15,477 nucleotides of DNA from Paracoccaceae bacterium (GTDB lineage: Bacteria > Pseudomonadota > Alphaproteobacteria > Rhodobacterales > Rhodobacteraceae), in contig DAOUPC010000022.1 of the NCBI GenBank assembly GCA_030626365.1, forward strand, positions 1 to 15,477. The letters run 5' to 3'. Both the position numbers and the translations under genes were made by a program. This document shows positions 6,885-13,954 of the stretch, piece by piece. The notes under the pieces were generated by a model. That model was not told where the DNA came from. It did not search any database and saw only the letters and a list, made by a program, of their open reading frames with translations. Within the stretch, counting starts at the first letter, position 1, and each line of letters starts with the position of its first letter.

Positions 6885-6926
6885 CCGCCCGCCCCGGTTT
6901 GTTTGCCCTGACTTGAAGGCGGGCGG
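6885..6926. terminator. GC-rich inverted repeat between convergent badM and ridA-like genes
   Basis: CCGCCCGCC (6885-6893) is perfectly complementary to GGCGGGCGG (6918-6926), with a 24-base loop. It lies between two convergent genes, where a shared terminator would be expected. There is no T-tract on either side, so termination activity is uncertain. Confidence 0.3.
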
Positions 6927-6941
6927 GGCATTCGGGTGGGG

Positions 6942-7349
6942 TTAATCCGCCTCGGCGGGAACGACGGCGGTGGCCTCAAGCTCCAGCTTGCCGGGGTGAT
7001 CCAGCAGGTCGGACACAAAGATCATGCTCATCGCCGGATAATGGCGCCCCATCAGGTCGCGCCAGATTGCGCCCAACTGCCTGCGCACCGCCAGATACCC
7101 CGGCTTGTCACAGCAATAAACGGTCATCCGGCAAATGTGATGCGGCGCGCCGCCGCCCTTGGCCAGCACTGCCAGGACGTTTTTCAGCGCCTGTTCGAAC
7201 TGCGGCACAATGTCTTCGCTTTCGAACACCTGTGCGGCATTCCAGCCAACCTGCCCGGCTATATATATTGTGTGCCCGTTCATTGGCACCTTGATCCCGT
7301 TCGCATATCCGATCGGGGCCGACCATCCGTCAGGCAGAAGGGTTTCCAT
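6942..7349 (-). CDS. RidA/YjgF-family protein lacking the usual active-site arginine
   Basis: A 135-residue protein of the Rid (YjgF/YER057c/UK114) family, which forms trimers with ligand sites between subunits. The N-terminal GHTIYIAGQVGWN segment, the central QFEQALKNVLAVLA helix and the C-terminal KLELEATAVV strand are all recognisable. Canonical RidA deaminates reactive enamines using an arginine in a P-A-R-S motif. Here the aligned segment is YPAMSMIFV, so the arginine is a methionine and imine deaminase activity is unlikely. I chose the ATG at 7349, with GGAG 6 bases upstream; in-frame ATG 7361 and GTG 7367 are less well placed. It is divergent from the CoA ligase and shares the operator region at 7384-7403. 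Rid paralogues without the arginine often sit in catabolic clusters with unassigned roles. Confidence 0.8.
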   Translation of the reverse strand: METLLPDGWSAPIGYANGIKVPMNGHTIYIAGQVGWNAAQVFESEDIVPQFEQALKNVLAVLAKGGGAPHHICRMTVYCCDKPGYLAVRRQLGAIWRDLMGRHYPAMSMIFVSDLLDHPGKLELEATAVVPAEAD

Positions 7350-7379
7350 GTCATTCTCCATTTGCACGATTCTAAATAA

Positions 7380-7403
7380 TGGTATACCAGTACCTTAATA
7401 CCT
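7380..7403 (+). promoter_or_regulatory. Candidate operator, site 2 of the shared CAGTACC motif (ligase/ridA-like promoter region)
   Basis: The sequence from 7384 reads ATACCAGTACCTTAATACCT, identical to site 1 at 17 of 20 positions. A perfect 10-bp palindrome, TGGTATACCA (7380-7389), overlaps its left end. The TACC element recurs three times at 7-8 base spacing. It lies 37-60 bases upstream of the CoA ligase start and 31-54 bases upstream of the divergent RidA-family gene, so one site could control both. No strong -35/-10 pair stands out around it. Confidence 0.58.
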
Positions 7404-7439
7404 GAAAGAACAATCCAGAGATACCGAAAGACCGCCTTG

Positions 7440-8978
7440 ATGGGGATGCCAAAGGAATACAACGCCGTGCAGGACATGGTCGACCGCAACGTTACGCGGG
7501 GCTTGGGTGGCAAGGTCGCCTTTGTCGACCCGGATCGCACCCTGACCTATTCAGAGCTTCAGGTGGCCACCAATCAGATGGCCAATGTCCTCAAGGAATT
7601 GCAGATCGGCCGCGAGGCCCGTGTGGCGATGTTGATGTTTGACACGGTGGATTACCCGGTCGCGTTCTGGGGGGCCATTCGCGCCGGGGTCATTCCGGTG
7701 TGCCTAAACACCCTGCTGACACAGACCCAGTACGAATACATCCTGACCGATTCGCGGGTCGAGGCGCTGTTTGTCGCCGCGCCGTTGCTGGAACAGGTCG
7801 CCCCGCTGTTCGATCGGCTGGAATTTCTGCGCCATATCATTGTGGTGGGCGGGGATGGCAGCAAATACCACAGCTATCAGGCCCTGCTGAACGGGGCCGG
7901 TAAACGCTTTGAAACAGTGGTGACCTGTGCGGATGAAACCGCATTCTGGCTGTATTCTTCCGGCTCAACTGGGGACCCGAAAGGCGTTCGGCATGTTCAT
8001 ACCAGCCCGATGTATGTGGCTGAAAATTATGCCAAAAATATTCTTGGCATCCAACCTGATGACATTTGTTTTGCCGCTGCGAAACTGTTCTTTGCCTATG
8101 GGCTGGGGGCGGGAATGGCAATTCCCATGTCGGTTGGGGCCACGGCCATCCTGTTACCGGACCGGCCAACCCCGGCCAGTGTTCTGGGGGTGTTGAACCG
8201 CTTTAATCCGACGCTGTTTTTTGGGGTGCCGACGCTTTATGCCGCGATGCTGGCCGACCCGGATTGCCTGCCGGAAAACAGCTCTGACAAGCTGCGCCTG
8301 TGCATTTCCGCCGGAGAGGGCCTGCCCAAAGAAATCGGCCTGACGTGGCGTGACCGCATGGGGGTCGATGTTCTGGACGGTATCGGGTCAACCGAGATGC
8401 TGCATGTGTTCCTGTCCAACCGGCCCGGCGATATCCGCTATGGCACCTCGGGGCGTGAAATTCCGGGCTATAAACTGCGCCTGATCGACGATGACGGGCA
8501 GGATGTGGGGGATGATGAACTGGGTGAACTGCTGGTGTCCGGGGGGTCAGCTGGTGATGGCTACTGGAACCAGCGCGCCAAGTCGCGTGCGACATTCGCC
8601 GGCGAATGGACCCACACCGGCGACAAATACACCCGCGACAGTGACGGATACTATTACTATCACGGGCGCACCGACGACATGTTCAAGGTGGCGGGCCGCT
8701 GGGTGTCGCCCTTCGAGGTCGAGCAGGCGCTGATCGCCCACCCATCCGTGTTCGAGGCGGCGGTGGTCGCACATGAAGACGCTGAGGGGCTGATCAAACC
8801 CAAGGCCTTTGTGGTGCTGAATGCAGGTGCCGATCAGGCCGGGCTTTTCGACAGCCTTAAGGAACATGTCAAGAATTCGGTGGGTATCTGGAAATACCCC
8901 CGCTGGGTCGAGGTGGTTGAAGAACTGCCCAAAACCGCGACGGGCAAGATCCAGCGATTCAAGTTGCGCGAAACATAG
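7440..8978 (+). CDS. badA: Benzoate-CoA ligase family protein (benzoate or 4-hydroxybenzoate)
   Basis: A 512-residue ANL-superfamily acyl-CoA synthetase; R. palustris BadA is of similar size. The family-typical start EYNAVQDMVDRNVTRGLG is present. The P-loop YSSGSTGDPKG lies at residues 172-182, the adenylate-binding DGIGSTEMLH around residue 315, and the hinge GRTDDMFKVAGRWVSPFE follows. The catalytic lysine is K503 in TATGKIQRFKLR near the C-terminus. It activates an aromatic acid with ATP and CoA to the aroyl-CoA. Benzoate and 4-hydroxybenzoate ligases cannot be separated by eye; the hcr genes make 4-hydroxybenzoate plausible. ATG 7440 is chosen; TTG 7437 and ATG 7446 are close alternatives, and the Shine-Dalgarno sequence is weak. 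It leads the five-gene operon ending at 13278. Confidence 0.88.
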   Translation: MGMPKEYNAVQDMVDRNVTRGLGGKVAFVDPDRTLTYSELQVATNQMANVLKELQIGREARVAMLMFDTVDYPVAFWGAIRAGVIPVCLNTLLTQTQYEYILTDSRVEALFVAAPLLEQVAPLFDRLEFLRHIIVVGGDGSKYHSYQALLNGAGKRFETVVTCADETAFWLYSSGSTGDPKGVRHVHTSPMYVAENYAKNILGIQPDDICFAAAKLFFAYGLGAGMAIPMSVGATAILLPDRPTPASVLGVLNRFNPTLFFGVPTLYAAMLADPDCLPENSSDKLRLCISAGEGLPKEIGLTWRDRMGVDVLDGIGSTEMLHVFLSNRPGDIRYGTSGREIPGYKLRLIDDDGQDVGDDELGELLVSGGSAGDGYWNQRAKSRATFAGEWTHTGDKYTRDSDGYYYYHGRTDDMFKVAGRWVSPFEVEQALIAHPSVFEAAVVAHEDAEGLIKPKAFVVLNAGADQAGLFDSLKEHVKNSVGIWKYPRWVEVVEELPKTATGKIQRFKLRET

Positions 8979-9008
8979 GCCACAGGCCAGAACAAGGGAC
9001 CGTCATAT

Positions 9009-9569
9009 ATGCGTGAAATACTGATACTGGGCCGGGGCGGGCAGGGCGCGCAGACCGCAGGCAACCAATTGGCCCAGGCGTTCTTTGCCAAGGGGCAATA
9101 TGTGCAGACCTTTGCCACCTATGGCGGCGCGCGGCGCGGCACCCCGGTGACCTCGTCGATCCGCGCCGATGATCAGCCGATCCGCCAGCGTAACAACATC
9201 AGTTGCGCCACGGCGCTTTTGTGTTTTGATGACAGCCTTCTGGATCAGAATTTCCTTAAGCTGGCCAACAAGGACACGGTAATCGTGGTCAATTCGAAAC
9301 AGCCGCAAGCTTCATTTGCCGGGCTTGGGGATTACAATATCCTGGCCGTGGACGGCAAGGATATCGCGCGGCGCAACAACATGGGAAAGGTCGTCAATTC
9401 GGCCCTTCTGGGGGCGCTGGTTGCCGCCATGCAAAACCCCGATATCGACACCATGTGCGCGGTGATCGAACAATCGGCACCAGCCAAAAAACAGGAAAAT
9501 GTGGCCGCCTGTCGCGAGGCATTTCAGCGCGTGACAGATGCAGAGCAGGGGAACCAAAGCAATGGATGA
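9009..9569 (+). CDS. 2-oxoacid:acceptor oxidoreductase, gamma subunit
   Basis: A 186-residue protein with the pyruvate/ketoisovalerate oxidoreductase gamma-domain signature. GRGGQGAQTAGNQLAQAFF lies at residues 8-26, and TYGGARRGTPVTSSIR follows, where the family has a Y-G-x-x-R-R-G-x-P-V core. The domain helps bind CoA and assemble the alpha/beta/gamma/delta complex, equivalent to PorG or PadE. AAGGGA lies 9 bases before the ATG. It begins 30 bases after the CoA ligase stop and overlaps the next gene by 8 bases (ATGGATGA), so it belongs to the same operon. The substrate oxoacid cannot be read from this subunit. Confidence 0.88.
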   Translation: MREILILGRGGQGAQTAGNQLAQAFFAKGQYVQTFATYGGARRGTPVTSSIRADDQPIRQRNNISCATALLCFDDSLLDQNFLKLANKDTVIVVNSKQPQASFAGLGDYNILAVDGKDIARRNNMGKVVNSALLGALVAAMQNPDIDTMCAVIEQSAPAKKQENVAACREAFQRVTDAEQGNQSNG

Positions 9570-11217
9570 CATGCAACGATCGACGCTGTGGACCGATGCG
9601 CTGAGCGAGAACCGCCTGACCGGCACCTGGCGCAATGAAACCCCGGATTACCGCAATCTGCCCTCGCCCTGTCTGGGGGCCTGTCCGGTCAGTGGGCGGA
9701 TCGCCGACTGGATCGGCAAGGTCGAAAAAAAGGATTATCGCGGGGCCTGGGAAACGCTGGTTGATAACAACCCGTTTCCGGCCATTGCCGGGCGGATTTG
9801 CCATCACCCGTGTGAAACCGCCTGTAACCGCGCGCAACTGGACGAAACCGTCAGCATTTGCGCGCTGGAGCGGTTTGTCGGTGATACGGCCCTGTCCGAG
9901 GGCTGGGCATTTCCGGCCCCCCCCGCGAACGCCCCGGCCCAGTCGGTTGCGATTATCGGCAGCGGCCCTGCGGGTCTGTCCGCGGCCTATCAGTTGCGCC
10001 GCGCCGGTGTTGGCGTCACGATTTACGAAAGTCAGGATCAGCTTGGCGGGCTGATGCGCTATGGCATTCCGGCCTACCGGCTGGAGAAATCCATTCTGGA
10101 TGGGGAAATCGCGCGCATCATCGACATGGGCGTCACGGTAAAGCTGAACACGGAAATCACCGGGGCCGCCGGTTTGCAGGAATTGCGCGTGCGCCATGAT
10201 GCGGTCTATCTGGCCACCGGGGCCAGCCGGCCAAAACCCCTTCCGGGGGTGGATTATGATCAGCCATGGGTGCAGGACAGCGCCGATTTTCTGGCCGCCA
10301 CCAATGCCGGGCAGGATTGCACGCTGGGCGCGCATGTTCTGGTGATCGGCGGCGGCAGTGCGGCGATGGACGTGGCGCGGACCGCGCGGCGTCTGGGGCG
10401 CAAGGTAACGGTTCTTGCGCTTGAGCCTGAGGCGATGTTGCCGGCCCAACGCGCCGAGGTGATCGAGGCGACCGAAGAAGGTATCGAATTCGTCACCGGG
10501 GCAATGATGCAATCGGCGGAACCAGGCACAGATGGGTTGCGCATCCGCTGCACCCGCGTCGATTTCAAACGCGGAACCACGCGCGGCGCGTTTAACATCA
10601 CGCCGGTCGAGGACAGCGAATTCACCCTGACGGCAGATGCAATCATCCCCTCGATCGGTCAGGATGCTGATCTGTCGCGCTGGCAGGATCTGCTGGCTGG
10701 GGACGGTCCGGTTCTTAAGGCTGACGCCAGTTGGCACACCGGGCTGGACGGCGTGTTCACCGGCGGTGACGTGGCCAGCATGGACCGCTTTGTCACGCAA
10801 GCCATCGGCATGGGAAAAGAGGCCGCAAGGTCGATCCTGGTCTATATCGCGCCTGATGTCGGGGCCGCAGATGCCCCCGCAGATGACCCCGAGGCAGGTT
10901 TTTCGGTGATCAACACCGCCTATCACCCGCTGGCCGAGCGCAATAAACCACAAAACGCCGACGTCACCGCGCGGCTGGGTAATTTCAAAGAGGTCCAGCA
11001 ATCGCTTGACCAATCACAGGCCATGACTGAGGCCAGCCGCTGTTTCAGTTGCGGCACCTGCACCTACTGCGATAATTGCTATTTTTACTGCCCTGACATG
11101 GCGATCACCAAACTGGACGGTGGCGGCTATGAGATAAAAAGCGACTATTGCAAGGGCTGCGGATTATGCGTTGCCGAATGCCCGACTGGGGCCATTCGTA
11201 TGCAAGAGGACCTGTAA
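9562..11217 (+). CDS. Fused GltD-like flavoprotein and polyferredoxin subunit of the 2-oxoacid oxidoreductase
   Basis: A 551-residue fusion. An N-terminal Fe-S domain holds C37, C41, C80, C84 and C88, as in glutamate-synthase small subunits. An FAD site follows (GSGPAG, residues 133-138) and an NAD(P) site (GGGSAA, 263-268). A C-terminal ferredoxin module has an unusually dense run C494, C497, C500, C503, C506, C510 and then C530, C533, C536, C540, enough for at least two [4Fe-4S] clusters. It likely moves electrons between the oxoacid-oxidising subunits and NAD(P) or ferredoxin. This combines in one chain what phenylglyoxylate dehydrogenase divides between its ferredoxin (PadF) and flavoprotein (PadH) subunits. 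It starts at the ATG at 9562, overlapping the gamma gene; the alpha gene follows immediately. Confidence 0.87.
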   Translation: MDDMQRSTLWTDALSENRLTGTWRNETPDYRNLPSPCLGACPVSGRIADWIGKVEKKDYRGAWETLVDNNPFPAIAGRICHHPCETACNRAQLDETVSICALERFVGDTALSEGWAFPAPPANAPAQSVAIIGSGPAGLSAAYQLRRAGVGVTIYESQDQLGGLMRYGIPAYRLEKSILDGEIARIIDMGVTVKLNTEITGAAGLQELRVRHDAVYLATGASRPKPLPGVDYDQPWVQDSADFLAATNAGQDCTLGAHVLVIGGGSAAMDVARTARRLGRKVTVLALEPEAMLPAQRAEVIEATEEGIEFVTGAMMQSAEPGTDGLRIRCTRVDFKRGTTRGAFNITPVEDSEFTLTADAIIPSIGQDADLSRWQDLLAGDGPVLKADASWHTGLDGVFTGGDVASMDRFVTQAIGMGKEAARSILVYIAPDVGAADAPADDPEAGFSVINTAYHPLAERNKPQNADVTARLGNFKEVQQSLDQSQAMTEASRCFSCGTCTYCDNCYFYCPDMAITKLDGGGYEIKSDYCKGCGLCVAECPTGAIRMQEDL

Positions 11218-11218
11218 G

Positions 11219-12388
11219 ATGAACGCGCTTAGCTCAAACAAGGATCTGCAACTGCTGAACGGCAACCATGCCGTGGCCATGGGCGTCAAGCTGGCCAATC
11301 CGCATTTTGCACCGCTTTACCCGATCACCCCGCAAACGCCGATTCTGGAAAAGCTGATTGCGCTGCAAAGCGCCGGAGAGCTGGAAACAGAGCTGCTGAC
11401 CCCGGAATCGGAACATTCGGCCATGGCGTCGGCGATTGCTGCCTCGGCCACGGGGGTGCGGGTGTTTACCGCCACCTCGTCGCAGGGGTTGTTGCTGATG
11501 CATGAACTGCTGCATTTTGCGGCCGGGGCACGCACGCCGATTGTCATGTTCAACGTCAACCGCACGCCCGCGTCGCCCTGGGGGTTCTGGCCGGACCAGA
11601 TCGACAGCCTGTCGCAGCGCGATACCGGCTGGGTGCAGCTATACAGTGAAAACCCGCAGGAATCCCTTGATACGGTGATCCAGGCGTTCCGCATCGCCGA
11701 AGCCGCGCAAATGCCGGTGATGGTCAATCACGATGCGTTTTATGTCAGCCACGCGGTGGAACCGGTCGAGGTGCCCGCGCAGGAAACGGTGGATACATTC
11801 CTGCCTGCGTACAAGGCGGGGCTGCATCTGGACCCGGAACTTGGCCGCTCGCTTGGGGCACCGATTGACCAGAAATCATGGAACGAAAGCCGCCAGCAGA
11901 TGGCCGCGGCCATGGCCACAGTCGGTGATCTGACGGCAAGCGCCGGGCAGGACTGGGGTGATTTGACCGGGCGCAGCTATGGCCCGCTTGAACAGTACCG
12001 CACCGATGGGGCCGATGTGGTGTTCGTCACCATGGGCAGCATGTGCGGCACCGTCCGCGAGGCGGTCGATGGGTTGCGCGCCCGCGGGATTGCCGCCGGG
12101 TTGCTGAAAATCCGGCTGTTCCGGCCCCTGCCACAGGTCGAATTGCGCAAGGCGCTGGCGGATGTGCCTTGTGCCATTGTGCTGGACCGGAACTATTCTC
12201 CGGGTGTGGGCGGGGTTGTGCATCAGGAACTGAAGGCGGCGCTGTTTGATATGGCGAACGCACCGCGCCTGCATGGCCTGCTGGCTGGTGTCGGCGGGGT
12301 TAACGTGTCGGCAGAAATGATCGAGAGGCTGGCGGTTGAGTATCGGGACGCGGTGGCGTCGCCAGACCCGGTCTGGGTGGAGGAATGA
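11219..12388 (+). CDS. 2-oxoacid:acceptor oxidoreductase, alpha subunit
   Basis: A 389-residue PorA-like subunit. The domain I signature LYPITPQTPI (residues 33-42) is followed by the ESEHSAM motif and ATSSQGLLLMHELL, which contribute to the thiamine-diphosphate site at the alpha/beta interface. A C-terminal transketolase-like domain ends with LDRNYSPGVGG. Length and lack of a fused gamma domain resemble PorA or PadG rather than the fused KorA of Thauera. GAGGA lies 8 bases upstream of the ATG at 11219. The next gene's first ATG overlaps the stop. The substrate could be phenylglyoxylate, pyruvate or 2-oxoglutarate; linkage to an aromatic CoA ligase favours a role in aromatic metabolism. Confidence 0.88.
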   Translation: MNALSSNKDLQLLNGNHAVAMGVKLANPHFAPLYPITPQTPILEKLIALQSAGELETELLTPESEHSAMASAIAASATGVRVFTATSSQGLLLMHELLHFAAGARTPIVMFNVNRTPASPWGFWPDQIDSLSQRDTGWVQLYSENPQESLDTVIQAFRIAEAAQMPVMVNHDAFYVSHAVEPVEVPAQETVDTFLPAYKAGLHLDPELGRSLGAPIDQKSWNESRQQMAAAMATVGDLTASAGQDWGDLTGRSYGPLEQYRTDGADVVFVTMGSMCGTVREAVDGLRARGIAAGLLKIRLFRPLPQVELRKALADVPCAIVLDRNYSPGVGGVVHQELKAALFDMANAPRLHGLLAGVGGVNVSAEMIERLAVEYRDAVASPDPVWVEE

Positions 12389-12390
12389 GC

Positions 12391-13278
12391 ATGAACATGG
12401 AGATGATCAATTACAAGGACGACGGCCAGTTCTGTTCCGGTCACGTGGCCTGCGCGGGTTGCGCCGAGGCATTGGCGCTGCGGGTGATCATGAATGCGGT
12501 CGGGCAGGACGCGATTGGCGTTGTGGCCCCGTCCTGTTCGGCGGTGATCCTTGGTGGTCACCCGATGAGTTCGGTCAAGATACCGTTCATCCACGGCACG
12601 CTGGAATCCGCCGCCGCATCGGCCAGTGGCGTGAAACGCGCGCTGGTGGCACAGGGCAAACCGGACACGACCGTTCTGTGCCTTGCCGGGGATGGCGGCA
12701 CCTATGACATCGGCCTGCAATCCCTGTCCTCGGCCGCCGAGCGGAACGAGGACATCCTGTATGTCTGTTTTGACAACGAAGGTTACATGAACACCGGCGG
12801 GCAGAAAAGTTCGTCCACACCGCTGAATGCCACGACCGGGTCCACGCCAACGGGCAAATCCACCCGCAAGAAGAACCTGATCGAAATTCTGGCGGCACAT
12901 AGGATTCCCTATATCGCCACAACCAGCCCGTCGCACCTGAATGACATGGCTGCCAAGATCAAAAAGGCCAAGACCATTCGCGGCACCAAGGTGATCATCG
13001 TGTTGATCCCCTGTCTGCCCGGCTGGGGTGTGGCGGATAATGCGGCGGTGAAAACCGCCAGACTTGCGGTCGAATCCGGTGTGTTTCCGCTGTTCGAGGT
13101 CGAGGGGGGGCTGACCTATACCATGACCAAGGCCACCAAGACCCAACCGATCAACGACTATCTGTCCCTGCAAAAACGCTATCGTCACCTGAACGATGAA
13201 CAGATTGCCCAGATTCAGCAGGATGTGGATGAGGACTGGCAGCGCCTGACAACGCGGGCCATAGAGGCCGACGTTTAG
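12391..13278 (+). CDS. 2-oxoacid:acceptor oxidoreductase, beta (thiamine-diphosphate) subunit
   Basis: A 295-residue PorB-like subunit. The TPP/Mg motif runs from GDGGTYDIGLQSLSSAAE (residues 100-117) to DNEGYMNTGGQ. Cysteines C21, C24 (VACAGC), C49 (APSC) and C208 (IPCLPGW) match the proximal [4Fe-4S] ligands of PorB. It catalyses oxidative decarboxylation of the 2-oxoacid and passes electrons to the ferredoxin/flavoprotein subunit, with CoA as acyl acceptor. ATG 12391 is chosen because GGAGGA at 12379-12384 is 6 bases away; ATG 12385 forms an ATGA overlap with the alpha stop but abuts the same Shine-Dalgarno sequence with no spacing. It is the last gene of the operon before the stem-loop at 13302. 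Confidence 0.9.
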   Translation: MNMEMINYKDDGQFCSGHVACAGCAEALALRVIMNAVGQDAIGVVAPSCSAVILGGHPMSSVKIPFIHGTLESAAASASGVKRALVAQGKPDTTVLCLAGDGGTYDIGLQSLSSAAERNEDILYVCFDNEGYMNTGGQKSSSTPLNATTGSTPTGKSTRKKNLIEILAAHRIPYIATTSPSHLNDMAAKIKKAKTIRGTKVIIVLIPCLPGWGVADNAAVKTARLAVESGVFPLFEVEGGLTYTMTKATKTQPINDYLSLQKRYRHLNDEQIAQIQQDVDEDWQRLTTRAIEADV

Positions 13279-13301
13279 GGCTGCGCGCGCTTTATCCTGA
13301 A

Positions 13302-13349
13302 AGGGGCAGGCCCTTAAAAGGCAGGCCCTTACAGGTCTTGCCTGCCCCT
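13302..13349. terminator. Stem-loop between convergent operon ends
   Basis: AGGGGCAGGC (13302-13311) pairs perfectly with GCCTGCCCCT (13340-13349) around a 28-base loop. It lies just after the beta-subunit gene, and its right arm reaches into the DUF2478 stop codon. Both convergent transcripts would form it. No T-tract follows on either strand, so it may be a weak or factor-aided terminator. Confidence 0.5.
13305..13331 (+). repeat. 12-base direct repeat inside the convergent stem-loop
   Basis: GGCAGGCCCTTA occurs at 13305-13316 and again at 13320-13331. With the distal arm containing GCCTGCCCC, either copy could pair with it, so two alternative stems are possible. This looks like a local duplication. 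Confidence 0.75.
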
Positions 13350-13857
13350 AATCGGTCCCGGTGGCCAGAACCCAGGCGCGGATTGCGTCGGGTTCGGGCG
13401 GCAGGGTTTCGGCCATGCCGTCAGCAAAGGTATCGAACGCCGCGCGGGTGCCCTTGGTCACGCCGACCAGAACCGGCACCCCATTGGCAAGTGCCGCACC
13501 GATGGCGGCACAGAAACCACGCCCTTCGGCCTCTTGCGGGCCGAATTTGTTGATGATGAACACATCCGCGCCACTGGTCCCCGCAGACTCGACCGCCGCC
13601 ACCGCAGTTTCGATCCCCGCCGGGTCCAGACGGCACCCCTGTGCGCCATTGCCCAGCGATTGCGTGATGCGTATTTCCGGCCCGCCGGGCAGAACCCGCA
13701 GATCCATGTCGCAATGGTGGTCGCCTGCCGGAATATCGCTTAGCACCTTGACGACCCCGGTGACATTGCGCCCGGTATCGGCCAGCCACGCGGCGGTTTC
13801 GCTTAGCAGGCGGTCGGTTTCTCCGCGCCCCTCGGCGCTGATGCAGGCAAGTCGCAT
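13348..13857 (-). CDS. DUF2478 protein, molybdenum-gene-associated
   Basis: A 169-residue protein matching the DUF2478 family over its full length. The N-terminal MRLACISAEGRGETDRLLSE has an NTPase-like layout. The central ITQSLGNGAQGCRLDPAGIE and the strongly conserved FIINKFGPQEAEGRGF follow. Members commonly lie next to molybdate transport or molybdoenzyme genes, and some are annotated as a nucleotide-binding accessory. No biochemical function is established. The presence of the molybdenum enzyme HcrABC nearby fits. AAGGA lies 6 bases upstream of the ATG at 13857. An FNR/FixK-type box is about 82 bases upstream of the start, suggesting induction at low oxygen. It is convergent with the ligase/oxidoreductase operon. 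Confidence 0.8.
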   Translation of the reverse strand: MRLACISAEGRGETDRLLSETAAWLADTGRNVTGVVKVLSDIPAGDHHCDMDLRVLPGGPEIRITQSLGNGAQGCRLDPAGIETAVAAVESAGTSGADVFIINKFGPQEAEGRGFCAAIGAALANGVPVLVGVTKGTRAAFDTFADGMAETLPPEPDAIRAWVLATGTD

Positions 13858-13930
13858 GGATTATCCTTTTCGGTGGCCCGTTTCAGGGCGCGATTGAACC
13901 ACAAACCTATCGCGGGGGTGGGCCAAAAGG

Positions 13931-13946
13931 TTTGACTTAGGTCAAA
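13931..13946 (-). promoter_or_regulatory. FNR/FixK/NNR-type binding site upstream of the DUF2478 gene
   Basis: TTTGACTTAGGTCAAA is a palindrome with perfect 6-base arms, containing TTGAC-N4-GTCAA, the form bound by Crp/Fnr-family regulators of the FixK/FnrL/NNR groups. If it acts at the class II position (-41.5), the transcript would start near 13897, and TAGGTT (13909-13904 on the minus strand) would fall at -10, a weak match. The box lies between the XRE gene's stop and DUF2478, so DUF2478 is the likely target. Confidence 0.6.
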
Positions 13947-13954
13947 TCGCCCCG

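Noticed and set aside
9394..11013. Long open frame (539 codons) on the minus strand opposite the gamma and flavoprotein genes
   Set aside because: It is antisense to two genes with clear cofactor motifs, has no recognisable domain, and its composition (Arg, Gly, Pro, His rich) is typical of a high-GC shadow frame.
11993..11999. CAGTACC inside the alpha-subunit gene
   Set aside because: It lies in codons for Gln-Tyr-Arg and lacks the AT-rich flanks of the promoter sites; a 7-base word is expected about twice in the window by chance.
12223..13188. 321-codon minus-strand frame opposite the beta subunit
   Set aside because: The plus-strand frame contains the TPP and cysteine motifs of PorB; the antisense frame shows no domain and no ribosome-binding site.
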